A stretch of 64,000 nucleotides of DNA. Source: Tannerella sp. (GTDB lineage: Bacteria; Bacteroidota; Bacteroidia; Bacteroidales; Tannerellaceae). The DNA lies in the NCBI GenBank assembly GCA_031285565.1, contig JAITVY010000026.1:1-64000 (forward strand), in the 5' to 3' direction. Under the pieces are notes generated by a model. It was given only the letters and a program-made list of their open reading frames with translations, had not been told where the DNA came from and made no database searches. Below are positions 27,936 through 38,151 of the stretch, one piece after another; the stretch's first letter is position 1; each line of letters starts with the position of its first letter. Position numbers and translations under genes: made by a program.

Positions 27936-27963
27936 AGAGGCCATCCAAAATCGGAAAGCCTCT
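27936..27963 (-). terminator. terminator behind susCD operon 2
   Basis: Minus strand AGAGGC-TT-TCC-GATTTT-GGA-TG-GCCTCT followed by TTTG, 60 bp after the susD stop at 28023. The group II intron begins a few bases beyond this hairpin. Confidence 0.65.
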
Positions 27964-28022
27964 CTTAAAAACTGCTGAAACCTTTCTTTCAATTAGGTTT
28001 CATTATTATTCATCCTATTCAA

Positions 28023-29573
28023 TTACCTTGTTCCACCTGCCCACCATACAGGCTCGGTATAAACATATTGACCGTCACCATACGCATCTTTTACATTTGG
28101 GTTATTTGTGGTATCACTATTTCCATAAGGGCATCGTAATGGAAACTTATTTTTATTCTTTAAAACAATAAAATCTTCACCTAAGGCTTTCATCCGGCGG
28201 ATATCGTTATAACATTCGGTTGATTCGCCTGATGCTCCGAAAAACGCCAGATATTTCTGGTTCATTGTTTCTTTTAAGGGGTTAGTAGTAAAGAGTGGCT
28301 TCACACTATTCTCAAAATACTCACCTGCTTCTTCATCAGTGACTGCTTCTGCTGTTTCAGAAAGCCCCCCATATGCCAATATAGTAGGTGCATTCATGGC
28401 AGCATCCACATTCACTTCCATATTTGCGATAGCAGCAATTATAGCGTTTTTTAAAACAGTTTCCGCATCATCTGTCTTACCTAATCGACATAATGCTTCA
28501 GCTTTCAGAAATTGTACTTCATGATAACTTAAGAATAAAGTTGGCGCCGTTTGCGAATAGACGAAAGCAGAAGTATTATAGACATATTGCATTTCGCCAC
28601 TCTCTCCATTTGGCGCAGGATTCCAGCTTTCATCGTCATCACCCGTAATTTGTTCCCAATCAGCATTCACAAATACGCGGCGAAGACGCGGGTCGTTTCT
28701 TTCGATTAATTTATCAGCGAGACTTTCGCTTGAAGCCAAAGCATCCCTACTCCATTGGAAATCAAACAACGGATTTAAATTCGTCGCATCATAAATCGCG
28801 ATTGCAGCCTGTTCTGCGGGAGATGCGAACGATTTATTTGCATATTCAACTACTTTCTCCATATCTGCAGATACATTGCCTGAACGTTTCATCTGGCGCA
28901 TAGTATAACGTGCCTTAAGCCCATAAGCAAATTTGGTCCATTTGGCTGCATTTCCGTTATACATGAAATCATGTGAGCCAATAGATGATTTATTACTACC
29001 CTGTAAATCAACAATTGCATTATCCAACAAAGTCATTATTTCTTTATAGATATCTTCCTGTTTATCAATCTTAGGTGTTCTGTTTTTCAAATAGTCGCAA
29101 GCCTCCGACCATGGAGTATCACCATACATATCAGTAGTCAAAGCCAGGTTATAGGCTAACATAACCTCACCAATTCCTTTTAAGATTAAATCCTCATATT
29201 GCGAACCATCCTCAGAACATTTTTCTACAATAATTTTAGCATTTCTCAATGTTTCATATATGCTTTCCCATGCATTATTGAATGTAGATGATGCAGAGGG
29301 TTCATTTTGACGATGTTCTGCACGATACAACTGATTATGCACACCCACCTCATGTTCAACATAAGTCGCAGTATATGTATTAAAATCTCCTCCTACATTT
29401 GGAAATGCCGTATGAATTAAAACTTCTGCTAAAATAAATTTAGCCTCCGTATCACTTGGATGATTGATATCTTTATTGATATCATCCATTATATCTTCCG
29501 AACAAGAGGTAACAAACAGTATGCTTGTTAAAGCCACTACTATTCCCTTTGATATTTTATAAATTGATTTCAT
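28023..29573 (-). CDS. SusD/RagB-family outer-membrane lipoprotein 2
   Basis: 516 residues, lipobox LFVTSC with Cys24. DINKDINHPSD after the lipobox and the helical body (LALTTDMYGDTPWSEAC) are SusD-like. It has the same general form as the first SusD but differs in most of its sequence, so the two operons are not a simple recent duplication. It follows its susC by 15 bp, which implies one transcript and a heteromeric outer-membrane complex. It ends in a terminator with an intron inserted behind it. The ligand is unknown. Confidence 0.92.
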   Translation of the reverse strand: MKSIYKISKGIVVALTSILFVTSCSEDIMDDINKDINHPSDTEAKFILAEVLIHTAFPNVGGDFNTYTATYVEHEVGVHNQLYRAEHRQNEPSASSTFNNAWESIYETLRNAKIIVEKCSEDGSQYEDLILKGIGEVMLAYNLALTTDMYGDTPWSEACDYLKNRTPKIDKQEDIYKEIMTLLDNAIVDLQGSNKSSIGSHDFMYNGNAAKWTKFAYGLKARYTMRQMKRSGNVSADMEKVVEYANKSFASPAEQAAIAIYDATNLNPLFDFQWSRDALASSESLADKLIERNDPRLRRVFVNADWEQITGDDDESWNPAPNGESGEMQYVYNTSAFVYSQTAPTLFLSYHEVQFLKAEALCRLGKTDDAETVLKNAIIAAIANMEVNVDAAMNAPTILAYGGLSETAEAVTDEEAGEYFENSVKPLFTTNPLKETMNQKYLAFFGASGESTECYNDIRRMKALGEDFIVLKNKNKFPLRCPYGNSDTTNNPNVKDAYGDGQYVYTEPVWWAGGTR

Positions 29574-29588
29574 AATTCGATTTCTTCT

Positions 29589-32500
29589 TTAGAATTTAAC
29601 TGTTGCACCTAAACCATAGCTTGATGTCCCCGGTAGTGAAAAACGTTCAAACGCACCGGACATATTATTATTACCTTGCGAAATTTCAGGATCCATGCCT
29701 TTTATGTTTGACCATAAAATCAGATTACGCGCAAATGCATTCAACGTTATATGCAATGATCGTTTATCCAAAACAGGATAACTTAAAGAAATTTCCCGCA
29801 ACTTAACAAAGGAATTATCCTGTACAATCGATTCACTAATATTATTTATCGTTGAAAAATAATCCTGAGAAGTTGCCGGTTTCTTGTCACGGCTCAATCC
29901 ATTATCCTTAATATACTTATCAGCCTGATCATGTGTTGGAGCAATTTTTATATCATTAGGAACATAAATAGGTTTTCCATTCGCATCTGTGCCATTCTGT
30001 CTTACTGCATTTTCAACAATAAACCAGTCACCATTACGCGAATCTGCCGATCTCTGACTAACGCCATAGTAATCCAACATTGCAGGAGTAGCTGCATACA
30101 TATCACCCCCTTGCTTCCATTCAAAAACTGCACCCAGACGAAATTTATAGAATTCAAAAGTCGTATTAAAGCCTAATCTGAAATCCGGAGAAACCGAACC
30201 GATTACTTTTTCTTCACCTGCTTGAGGCAACCCTTTATCATCTACAATAATCTTACCTTCATCATTACGTAAATAACTTACTCCATAGATAACCGGAAAT
30301 TTATAGCCTATACCTACACGAACCTGAGGTTCCACAAAACCACCTAACATAATACTTTCCACGCCATCAGCTAATTCCTCTACATGAGTGTCTACTTTAG
30401 AGAAATTAAAGGCAAAATCCCATTTAAAATTCCGGTTATTTACCGGATTCATTCCTAACGTAACCTCATGCGCATTTGTATATAGCGAGCCTCCGTTTGT
30501 TCTTATTTCCGCATACCCCGTTGATCCGGCTAAAGGCACATCAAAAATCTGATCTTTCACATTTTGACGGGAATAGGTATAACTTAGAGAAAATAAGCCA
30601 TTCAAAAAAGTAAGATCAGTACCGAGTTCATACGATTTGGTATTCTGTGGTTTCAGATCAGGATCGTACAATCTGCCGTAAGGCGTATAGGCTACAATAC
30701 CATTTATTGGATAGGATATAGGAGTTCCCGATGAGAAACCTCCACCATATTCAGGAATAGCATAATATGAATTATAATATTCATCAGCAGCCTGTCCTAC
30801 TTCCGCATATGAAGCTCTTAATTTACCGAAAGTTAATATCTCGTTCTTCAAAGTTTCCAATTCGGTAAAGATAAAACCCAACGATACGGACGGATAAAAG
30901 TAGGTACGATTATTTCGCGGCATATTCGATACACGGTCATTACGACCTGTTGCATTGAAATACAACATATTTTTATATGCCAATGACACATTTCCAAAAA
31001 CACCCACTGTACGTTTCTTTTTATAAGACTCTTCAGACTTGAAAAAAGAAGCATTTTCTACATGATTCCACCCGGCAAAATTAAAATCCTTGCCAAATGT
31101 ATAATCCCGTTTTGTAGATTTATGTACATATTCATTTCCGGCTAACACATTCAAGTTTAAATCAGAAGTAATATTCCAGTCATAGTTGACTGTAAATAAA
31201 GAGTTAAACTCATTAATCGTATAACCAAACTCATATATTTCACCACGACTATTGGCATGACCATATCCCCAGACTTCAGAGTAATGGGTGGTGTAAGCAT
31301 CATCCCCCAACTGCAATTTCACATCCAACTTCTGATTATCAGTACCCATTTTGGTCGTGAATTGAGTATAGGCATTGCCAAAAAAACGATGTGAACGTTC
31401 GGTAAATTTATTATTTTCTACAGCCCAGTAAGCACCATCAAAACCGCTCGTTCCCCGATACGTATTTTGCGTATAAGGATCATCTAAAACATGTGAAGGA
31501 ATACCCGCCAGATCATAGTTGGGTGGAGCCGGATAAACAGTAGCTACAATACCATTATTCGCTCCTGATTGTTTAAGGATTTTAGAAGTCACGAAATTAC
31601 CACTAAAACCTGTCGTCCACTGTTCGTGCAATTTTGCCTGCGCTGATAATTTAGCATTATATCTGTTCAAACCAGTAGAAGGAACAATACCCTGAGTAGT
31701 TGTATTTCCTAATGAAAATGAATAATTTCCTTTATCAAAACCCTGAGCTATATTTACATTATTGCTCCATGTTGTTCCTGTATTAAAAAAATCCTTCACA
31801 TTATCATATACCCGGGGAGTAGTCCATGGATCCATACCGGCTGCTGCACGTTGCGGTACATAATATTGACCTTCTTTCATCCCATATTGGTCTGTATATT
31901 TATTAACTTTATTACCTCCATAGACAATATCATTGGGTAATTCAGAGATCAGAGGTCCCCATGAAAAAGAAGCTGTAGGATCATATTTTATTCTCTGTTC
32001 TTTACTATCATATGTACCCTGTCCATATTGCGTTTGTAAATCAGGAGTTGTAGAAATTGTTTCAATTGAGAAATTTGAATTAATCGTTATCTCCGGTTTT
32101 CCACTTCTGGCTCCTTTCCCGCTTTTAGTAGTAATTACGACTACACCATTAGAAGCACGCATACCATAAAGCGCTGAAGCAGCCTGTCCTTTTAGAATAT
32201 TTATACTTTCAATATCATATGGATCAATATCCACAGCCCTATTTGCATAATCTGTTCCACTTACCGAATATTCCGTATCTTCATCAAATGTTGAAGATAT
32301 TGGCATACCATCTACCACATATAATGGTGTATTATCTCCGGTAAACGAACGGGAACCCCGAATCGTAATTTTAGAAGATGCTCCCGGCATACCGGAAGAT
32401 GGTGTAATATCCAAACCGGAGACTTTACCCTGTAATGCTCCGGCCAGGTCAGAACTGGCTGCCATAGTAAGATCTTCTGATTTTACATTCTGAGTTGCAT

Positions 32501-32858
32501 ACCCAAGCGCTTTCTTTTCTCTGGAAATACCCATCGCTGTTACCACCACTTCATCCAGACGTTGCGTATCCGATTTCAATGATACCCGTACATTTGAAGA
32601 AACTGCCACTTCCTGCGTTACCATACCAATATATGATATAACCAATGATTTTGCATCATTCGGAACGCTTAAGCTAAAATTCCCATCATAATCTGTGATG
32701 GTTCCTATAGTAGCATTCCCTTTCACAACAATAGTTACCCCAATAACCGGTTCACCGTCTTCCTCCGAAATAACCGTCCCGGTTATAGTTCTCGTCTGAG
32801 CGGCAACCAATCCAATGCCTAAAAACAGGCATAAAACTAAAAAAGTAAACTTTTTCAT
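29589..32858 (-). CDS. SusC/RagA TonB-dependent outer-membrane transporter 2
   Basis: 1089 residues from the ATG at 32858. The ATG two codons upstream (32864) corresponds to AAG in the other susC leader, so the inner start is preferred. Signal peptide (ending GLVAAQ), carboxypeptidase-regulatory-like domain (TITGTVISEEDGEPVIGVTI), plug domain with DEVVVTAMGIS and LYVVDGMPISST, then a 22-strand barrel ending LGATVKF. It is the paralogue of the transporter at 21002, with nearly identical first 130 residues. It works with the SusD encoded directly downstream. The leader shares AAGAGAGC and TATTGAGTTAAACA with operon 1. Confidence 0.95.
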   Translation of the reverse strand: MKKFTFLVLCLFLGIGLVAAQTRTITGTVISEEDGEPVIGVTIVVKGNATIGTITDYDGNFSLSVPNDAKSLVISYIGMVTQEVAVSSNVRVSLKSDTQRLDEVVVTAMGISREKKALGYATQNVKSEDLTMAASSDLAGALQGKVSGLDITPSSGMPGASSKITIRGSRSFTGDNTPLYVVDGMPISSTFDEDTEYSVSGTDYANRAVDIDPYDIESINILKGQAASALYGMRASNGVVVITTKSGKGARSGKPEITINSNFSIETISTTPDLQTQYGQGTYDSKEQRIKYDPTASFSWGPLISELPNDIVYGGNKVNKYTDQYGMKEGQYYVPQRAAAGMDPWTTPRVYDNVKDFFNTGTTWSNNVNIAQGFDKGNYSFSLGNTTTQGIVPSTGLNRYNAKLSAQAKLHEQWTTGFSGNFVTSKILKQSGANNGIVATVYPAPPNYDLAGIPSHVLDDPYTQNTYRGTSGFDGAYWAVENNKFTERSHRFFGNAYTQFTTKMGTDNQKLDVKLQLGDDAYTTHYSEVWGYGHANSRGEIYEFGYTINEFNSLFTVNYDWNITSDLNLNVLAGNEYVHKSTKRDYTFGKDFNFAGWNHVENASFFKSEESYKKKRTVGVFGNVSLAYKNMLYFNATGRNDRVSNMPRNNRTYFYPSVSLGFIFTELETLKNEILTFGKLRASYAEVGQAADEYYNSYYAIPEYGGGFSSGTPISYPINGIVAYTPYGRLYDPDLKPQNTKSYELGTDLTFLNGLFSLSYTYSRQNVKDQIFDVPLAGSTGYAEIRTNGGSLYTNAHEVTLGMNPVNNRNFKWDFAFNFSKVDTHVEELADGVESIMLGGFVEPQVRVGIGYKFPVIYGVSYLRNDEGKIIVDDKGLPQAGEEKVIGSVSPDFRLGFNTTFEFYKFRLGAVFEWKQGGDMYAATPAMLDYYGVSQRSADSRNGDWFIVENAVRQNGTDANGKPIYVPNDIKIAPTHDQADKYIKDNGLSRDKKPATSQDYFSTINNISESIVQDNSFVKLREISLSYPVLDKRSLHITLNAFARNLILWSNIKGMDPEISQGNNNMSGAFERFSLPGTSSYGLGATVKF

Positions 32859-33376
32859 AGACATGTTTGTTTGTTTAACTCAATAATATATTTGCTCTCT
32901 TGATAATATTTCACGACAAAGCAGAAATACAATACAACCCCTAAATAAAACCTTTTATTTTGATATTTTATTAAATATAAATTCCTCAAAAACCTTACGA
33001 TTCTTATAGTCCTGTTATACGATATACCAAACATCCTTTCTTCAGAAGAATACTTAAAAATCCAACTCGTATTTAAAATAGAGGTAGTACGAACAAATTC
33101 CATCTTTGCTTTCAGGAAAACCGTATATTCTGTGCAATTTAATACAATTATAGAACCACATTACCCAAAAACAGTCGTTTTTGTCCGTCTAAATCAATAA
33201 AATTACACCCTCTTTAATAAAATTAACCACAAAGATAATAATTAATTGACAATAATCAAGTTTTTTTTGATTACAGGTAAGATAAAGCACACAAAAATTA
33301 CAAAAACAAGCGTTTTGTTACATTATTTGTTCTTGTTTTTTTACAAAATGCTTCTATTTGAACAGATGTTATAAAA

Positions 33377-33414
33377 TAAGAGCAGTGTTATTAAAATGCC
33401 TCACGTAAAACGAC
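33377..33414 (+). repeat. dispersed MPSHxKR repeat, copy B (short)
   Basis: Contains AGAGCAG, then ATGCCTCACGTAAAACGAC, matching the 3' half of the copy at 53098 with a 3-bp deletion. The embedded frame reads MPHVKRHDNSL and stops. Unlike copies C and D, no gene starts just after it; the permease gene ends nearby on the other strand. Confidence 0.45.
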
Positions 33415-33427
33415 ATGACAATTCTCT

Positions 33428-33462
33428 TTAATTTTCAATTGTCAACTGTCAATTATCCATTG
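33428..33462. repeat. phased A/T spacer
   Basis: Alternating units of TTAATTTTCAATTGTCAAC and TGTCAATTATCCATTG follow each other with a period of about 9-10 bp between the permease stop and copy B of the dispersed repeat. A similar tract lies before the DUF4105 gene (16490-16530). Confidence 0.4.
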
Positions 33463-33463
33463 T

Positions 33464-35707
33464 TTATATGATCTCTTTAGGAGCAAAGCTATTCACAAAA
33501 AGAATATCTCCCATCGCTTTAAAGTCAGCAAAGAAATTAAGGATAGAATCATGTTTAAGCAGATCTTCATGGAAACCGATAATTGTCAGAGCAGCATGTA
33601 CCGAATGAGCCTCCACCATATCTGAAAACGACTGGCCTTCATTCATTATCACAATCTCTATATTGGAAAGCGTAATGGGTAGTCGTCCGGCGGCAACTTT
33701 TTCTTCCAGATCATTCTTCACATCCGTCAATTCCCCTTTTGTACTGGTAAGAAAAATCTTTATATGACTTTTTTTCCAGTCGGGGTGCGACATAATGATA
33801 TATCCCAATAAGATCATAAAGTTGGTATTTTTTTCGTCATACTCCCTGATCCACACATGAATACCTCCTACAGGACAAATAAAATGCTCCGATATAGCCA
33901 GAATACCTACATCAAAATTTCCGGCACGTACCAGATTCACATTTTCGAGTATTCTGACTAATTCCTCAGGATACCGTTTGTCATATTCAAAAATCGCCAG
34001 ATTATTCTCCATCCCGGAGATAGAAGGTGTTTGTATTACCTGTGCAATTGCAGAAGTATACGATGGAGAAATCATTGTATCGATATATAGCGTACTTCCC
34101 CGGTCTTTTGTATTGTCGATAAGTTGCTTTAGAATCACCTTTGATTCCTTATAGGTTTGCTTGCTGTAGTATCCTTCAATCAAATGAAAATAAGTTCCAA
34201 AACCATGCTGATGGCTGATCCATTTCATCAGCTCCAGTATCTTCTCTCTTTCAAACGAATGCGATGATACACAGATCGCAGCAGGCCGCCATTCTTCATG
34301 ATCCATACTCGACTGGTGCTTCTGCATATAAACCTGTAGCTGACGGTTTAACTGGAATAAGGCTCCTTTGAAAATATTTACTAACCCCTTCCGGTCTTTA
34401 TTATAATGTTCAACAAAAAGATAAATCAAAATAATAACAACGTATGAAATAACCGTATACAACGGATTCACCATAAACATTACCCATACGGATAATAAAA
34501 AACCGGCCAATGAAAGAAACCATTTTGACCTGAAACGGGGACGATACGAAGGAGGCGAACCGAAATGGTTCAAAAATGAGCTTAAACACAAGGTTCCGTA
34601 AGTAATTAAGAAAAACATGGAGATAATCTCCGCTACCGTATTTACATTCCCCAGAATTACAAAAATAAAAGCGATCGTAAAAGCAATAACCGATGCATTC
34701 CGGGGTTCACGGGTTTCACCTCTTCCTCTTGACAGAAAAACATTTAACCTTCTGAATGGAAAAGTTCTATCACCCGCTATTGCCTGAAGCGTACGCGGAG
34801 CAACCATCATAGCGCCTATGGCAGATGAAGAGGTAGAGGCAGCCAAACCCAACGGAATAATCACAGCTCCAAACAATGCGATTCTCGACATAATCATCTG
34901 GTCGCCTATCAAATCAGCCGGAGATGCCGACACAGTAAGTTTCCAGATAACAAAAATATAAACAATTAACCCGGTTATTGTTCCAAGCATGGTTCCTAAC
35001 GGAATCGACTTGCCCGGATTACGCAAATCACCACTCAGCCCTACCCCTGCCGTCATACCGGTAAACGCAGGGAAACAAATAGCAAAAATAACAAAAAACT
35101 GACCTTTATTAAAGAAGCCGAAATTATTGGTAACCATCTCTATCGATTCACTATCAACCTCAATCGGTTTCCCCAAAAAGAAAAGTAACAGGGATGCAAA
35201 CAAAATAAAATTTACCAGATATAATAATATCATTCCGGATCCTGCGCCTTTTTTTAAAATCACATAAGCCAGGAAGAGTAAAGTCGGCACACTTATAATC
35301 TGCCTGGGCAGATCAACCCCATATCTGCCCTGAACCCATTCAAATAAAGGCTGAAACGATTCTGCGAATGCAATCGTGTAAAAAGCAATACTGATGGTCT
35401 GCGACAAAAAGAGAGTAAGACCAATCGTAGAACCAATCTTTAATCCGAACGAACGCGAAATAATAAAATACTCTCCCCCACCCTCGACACGCGTATTGGT
35501 TGCCAGTTCGGAAATCGACAATGCCGTAGGTATAGTGATCATATGCCCCAAAAAAACAATAGCCAAAGCACCCCAGAAACCAAGTGTTCCGGTAGCGAAA
35601 CCTAAACGCAAAAATAAAATAGCCCCAAGGATTGATGAAACAGAGGTAAGATAAACAGCCGCCGTTCCGAAAGAACCTTTATTTCTTACGATTTTATTTT
35701 GCTGCAT
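33464..35707 (-). CDS. APC-superfamily permease (cation-chloride-cotransporter-like)
   Basis: 747 residues. About 12 membrane segments fill residues 15-440, opening with GSFGTAAVYLTSVSSILGAILFLRLG, the unwound first helix typical of the APC/SLC12 fold. A cytoplasmic domain of about 300 residues follows (WRPAAICVSSHSFEREKILE...), resembling the C-terminal regulatory domain of SLC12 cotransporters with USP-like folds. This arrangement favours a cation-chloride cotransporter-like or amino-acid/cation transporter over a simple amino-acid permease, but the substrate is not visible. It follows a lipoprotein gene by 19 bp on the same strand and may be co-transcribed with it. Confidence 0.8.
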   Translation of the reverse strand: MQQNKIVRNKGSFGTAAVYLTSVSSILGAILFLRLGFATGTLGFWGALAIVFLGHMITIPTALSISELATNTRVEGGGEYFIISRSFGLKIGSTIGLTLFLSQTISIAFYTIAFAESFQPLFEWVQGRYGVDLPRQIISVPTLLFLAYVILKKGAGSGMILLYLVNFILFASLLLFFLGKPIEVDSESIEMVTNNFGFFNKGQFFVIFAICFPAFTGMTAGVGLSGDLRNPGKSIPLGTMLGTITGLIVYIFVIWKLTVSASPADLIGDQMIMSRIALFGAVIIPLGLAASTSSSAIGAMMVAPRTLQAIAGDRTFPFRRLNVFLSRGRGETREPRNASVIAFTIAFIFVILGNVNTVAEIISMFFLITYGTLCLSSFLNHFGSPPSYRPRFRSKWFLSLAGFLLSVWVMFMVNPLYTVISYVVIILIYLFVEHYNKDRKGLVNIFKGALFQLNRQLQVYMQKHQSSMDHEEWRPAAICVSSHSFEREKILELMKWISHQHGFGTYFHLIEGYYSKQTYKESKVILKQLIDNTKDRGSTLYIDTMISPSYTSAIAQVIQTPSISGMENNLAIFEYDKRYPEELVRILENVNLVRAGNFDVGILAISEHFICPVGGIHVWIREYDEKNTNFMILLGYIIMSHPDWKKSHIKIFLTSTKGELTDVKNDLEEKVAAGRLPITLSNIEIVIMNEGQSFSDMVEAHSVHAALTIIGFHEDLLKHDSILNFFADFKAMGDILFVNSFAPKEII

Positions 35708-35726
35708 TTATTATTATTTTTGTCAG

Positions 35727-36941
35727 TTACATATCTGTTATTCCGGAAACATCCTGCTTTACTATATGAGAATGCTTTTTACCTGAATATTCAGTAATAT
35801 CGACATTAAATGTCCAAGTGAAAGTATTCTTTTCCACCACAGTTATTGCATACTTAAAATTAGATTGTTCCGCTTCAATTTTAGTTTCATTTCTACTCCA
35901 AGATGAATTCCCATCATCAATTATCCGATTCAAAGAAAAATAAAGGGAATTACTTGAGGGAACTGCTGTTATAAAGTAGTTATAATTAATAGGGAACAAC
36001 TCACATTCATAGGCAGGGAAATAAAATTCAGATCCACTTAAAATAGAATCGCCATCCTGCGACAAACATGCTACAGAATTATAATAACGCATCACATAAG
36101 AACCATTATACCAATGAGTTAGCGTGAAATTATCATTTTCGCAATCGATCTTCTTTCCGCTTTCCGAAAACCAGAGTTCACTAGTACTCTTATAATCAAC
36201 ATGTTCATTCGACAAACTGAATGCCAGTTTAAATAGATTATCATTATACGCATCTGAAACCCCACAACTATTTACATTAAAGGTTTCGTATTGTCCATAT
36301 CCCATATGGATACGTTTCGTAAAACTAAAATCTTCACGATCTTTCTTTTCATAAATTTGTTCTTTACTATTAGCATCAAAACGACCAATCCATAGTTTAT
36401 TATCTTTCACCCCGGCAAGAATATTTAACTCCGAGTTAATACTCATCATGGTAAAGTTATTGATATCTTTCACCTTATATCCGTTTGTAAAATATTTATA
36501 ATAATCATCCAAAGTTGATATTACTTTCTTATACTTTCTGGTCTGCTTTTCTTCATAACCTTCTATTGTAATAATATCAACCTCTGCTATTATTTCCGCA
36601 TCAGACACTTCCACCAAATTCAATTGATATTTTGTACCATTTTTTTCATCATACTTTAAAATATTCTTTCCATTAAAAGTCCATGTTCCTGTTTCCGGGA
36701 GAAAATAACAACTATATACATTCAAAAGTTGTCCTGTCTTAAATTCAATAAAATCCACTTCACACATTGTAGAAATCTCCATCCACATACCATTCTGTCT
36801 TGTCTGAATATGCTTCCAATAACCCAAAAATTGTGATTCCTGAAAAACAGAGTCTTCTTTAAAACCTGGTTCATTATCATCTTTACTGCAAGACACCTGT
36901 AGCAACGCAAATACTGTTAATACAAATAAATACTTTTTCAT
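35727..36941 (-). CDS. lipoprotein with lipocalin-like N-terminal region
   Basis: 404 residues, lipobox LLQVSC with Cys18 followed by SKDDNEPG. Residues 40-130 (FLGYWKHIQ..., TGTWTFNGKNIL...) have the pattern of the small lipocalin-like beta-barrels common in Bacteroidales lipoproteins. The rest is a beta-rich domain that I do not recognise. It is probably tethered in the outer membrane or periplasm. The gene lies 19 bp upstream of the permease. A -7 element TATCTTTG lies at 37007-37014 on the minus strand. Confidence 0.6.
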   Translation of the reverse strand: MKKYLFVLTVFALLQVSCSKDDNEPGFKEDSVFQESQFLGYWKHIQTRQNGMWMEISTMCEVDFIEFKTGQLLNVYSCYFLPETGTWTFNGKNILKYDEKNGTKYQLNLVEVSDAEIIAEVDIITIEGYEEKQTRKYKKVISTLDDYYKYFTNGYKVKDINNFTMMSINSELNILAGVKDNKLWIGRFDANSKEQIYEKKDREDFSFTKRIHMGYGQYETFNVNSCGVSDAYNDNLFKLAFSLSNEHVDYKSTSELWFSESGKKIDCENDNFTLTHWYNGSYVMRYYNSVACLSQDGDSILSGSEFYFPAYECELFPINYNYFITAVPSSNSLYFSLNRIIDDGNSSWSRNETKIEAEQSNFKYAITVVEKNTFTWTFNVDITEYSGKKHSHIVKQDVSGITDM

Positions 36942-37006
36942 AATATAACCTCCCCGTCTCTAAATAATATAGCTTTGTTTTGTTTATATACATAGATTCA
37001 TTATCA

Positions 37007-37014
37007 CAAAGATA
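37007..37014 (-). promoter_or_regulatory. putative -7 element of lipoprotein-permease transcript
   Basis: Minus strand TATCTTTG, a full TAnnTTTG match about 65 bp upstream of the start at 36941. No -33 element is clear. Confidence 0.35.
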
Positions 37015-37177
37015 TAACAATTTATAAAAAGCGGTTGTTTAACCACAAAATTACGGACCTCTTTTTTTTCCCACCCATGCAACATATTTTGCTGAAATTG
37101 CATCTATAAATATAAGATCAATGTGAACCCGTTTTATGCGGGTTTCATGCAATCTTAATGTAATAAAATAGTATCGT

Positions 37178-37987
37178 ATGAAAAAAACAACATTATTAAC
37201 AGCAATGCTTACATCTTTATTATTACTTTCATGTAATGATGATGATTTAGAACTCACAAAAAAGGGAGGACAACCCAGTTTGTTCGAACAAAATAGTACC
37301 AAAATCTACTTTTCGTATCAGGATAACCAAATCACACAAATAAAAAAGAAAAACGGTTCTACTATCCATTACACATACGAAAACGGTTCACTTTCTAATT
37401 TGTCATTCACACCTCCGCCAAACGTTGCAGATGGGCATGGGTCATCCACTTTCATACAGGAAAGTGAGAACAAAATCAGGGTTGAGAGTTGGGGAGAACC
37501 CTCTTTTGATATACATGTACAGGAAATTGAAGTTAATAATAATCAGGTAAAAATAACGGAGATCGGCTCTTTTCAACAAGGACCGGATGGTCTTACAAAA
37601 GTATACGAGGGAAAAAGATACACTCAAATAACACTCGATCCCGCCACAAAAAACATCCTGAAAAGAGAGGTATTCAGTATCGAAACGTCAGAATTACTAG
37701 CAACCTATTCATATGAATACGACAATAATCCGGGAACGATGAGTGCTATTGACTGGCCCTTATGGTTACGCATATACTTTTGTGAAGATAATTCATTTTC
37801 TTATTACTCACAATACCGTCAGTATTTCAATTACAAGAACAACCTGATAAAAGAAACGGCAGATAATAAGGAAGAGAACACTGAATATACGGTAAACTAT
37901 ACATATACTTACAACAAAAGCGGATATCCTATAACAGCAACAAATGATAAATATCAGGAGGCAAATAAAATAACGATCCGATACTAA
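37178..37987 (+). CDS. lipoprotein, DUF4595-like
   Basis: 269 residues, lipobox LLLLSC with Cys19 followed by NDDDLE. The body has Y/F-rich hairpins such as YFSYQDNQITQIKKKNGS and IHYTYENGSLSNLSF, the repeat style of RHS-like/DUF4595 lipoproteins of Bacteroidota. Function unknown. The gene is divergent from the lipoprotein-permease pair. A hairpin AACCCG/CGGGTT (about 37134-37151) lies in its leader. Confidence 0.6.
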   Translation: MKKTTLLTAMLTSLLLLSCNDDDLELTKKGGQPSLFEQNSTKIYFSYQDNQITQIKKKNGSTIHYTYENGSLSNLSFTPPPNVADGHGSSTFIQESENKIRVESWGEPSFDIHVQEIEVNNNQVKITEIGSFQQGPDGLTKVYEGKRYTQITLDPATKNILKREVFSIETSELLATYSYEYDNNPGTMSAIDWPLWLRIYFCEDNSFSYYSQYRQYFNYKNNLIKETADNKEENTEYTVNYTYTYNKSGYPITATNDKYQEANKITIRY

Positions 37988-38151
37988 ATAACTGTTTGAA
38001 AGACCATATTTATTTCTAAGAGCATTGACCCGTCCATATAATTCATTTTTATAGTTTGCACCTGCACCTCCGGTCCTGTAAAGAATACTCAACTTATCAT
38101 AGACTTCAGGAAAAACAGACCGGATAAAATTGAAAAAATATGGGCGGGTTT

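Larger units (their letters stand above)
32859..33463. other. intergenic region upstream of susC 2
   Basis: No gene is seen. The first 60 bases are the conserved susC leader, with CTGCTTTG standing in the -7 position by comparison with operon 1. Further on are A/T-rich inverted repeats (for example TAATCAA at 33253-33259 with TTGATTA at 33267-33273), a diverged copy of the dispersed MPSHxKR repeat (33377-33414) and a phased A/T spacer (33428-33462). Confidence 0.45.

Noticed and set aside
27621-28171. Plus-strand frames between the intron and susD 2
   Set aside because: They lie in the antisense of the intron domain I RNA and the susD C-terminus. No protein-like features.
32855-33103. An 82-codon minus-strand frame upstream of susC 2
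   Set aside because: It overlaps the conserved susC leader and has A/T-driven composition with no homologous feature in operon 1.
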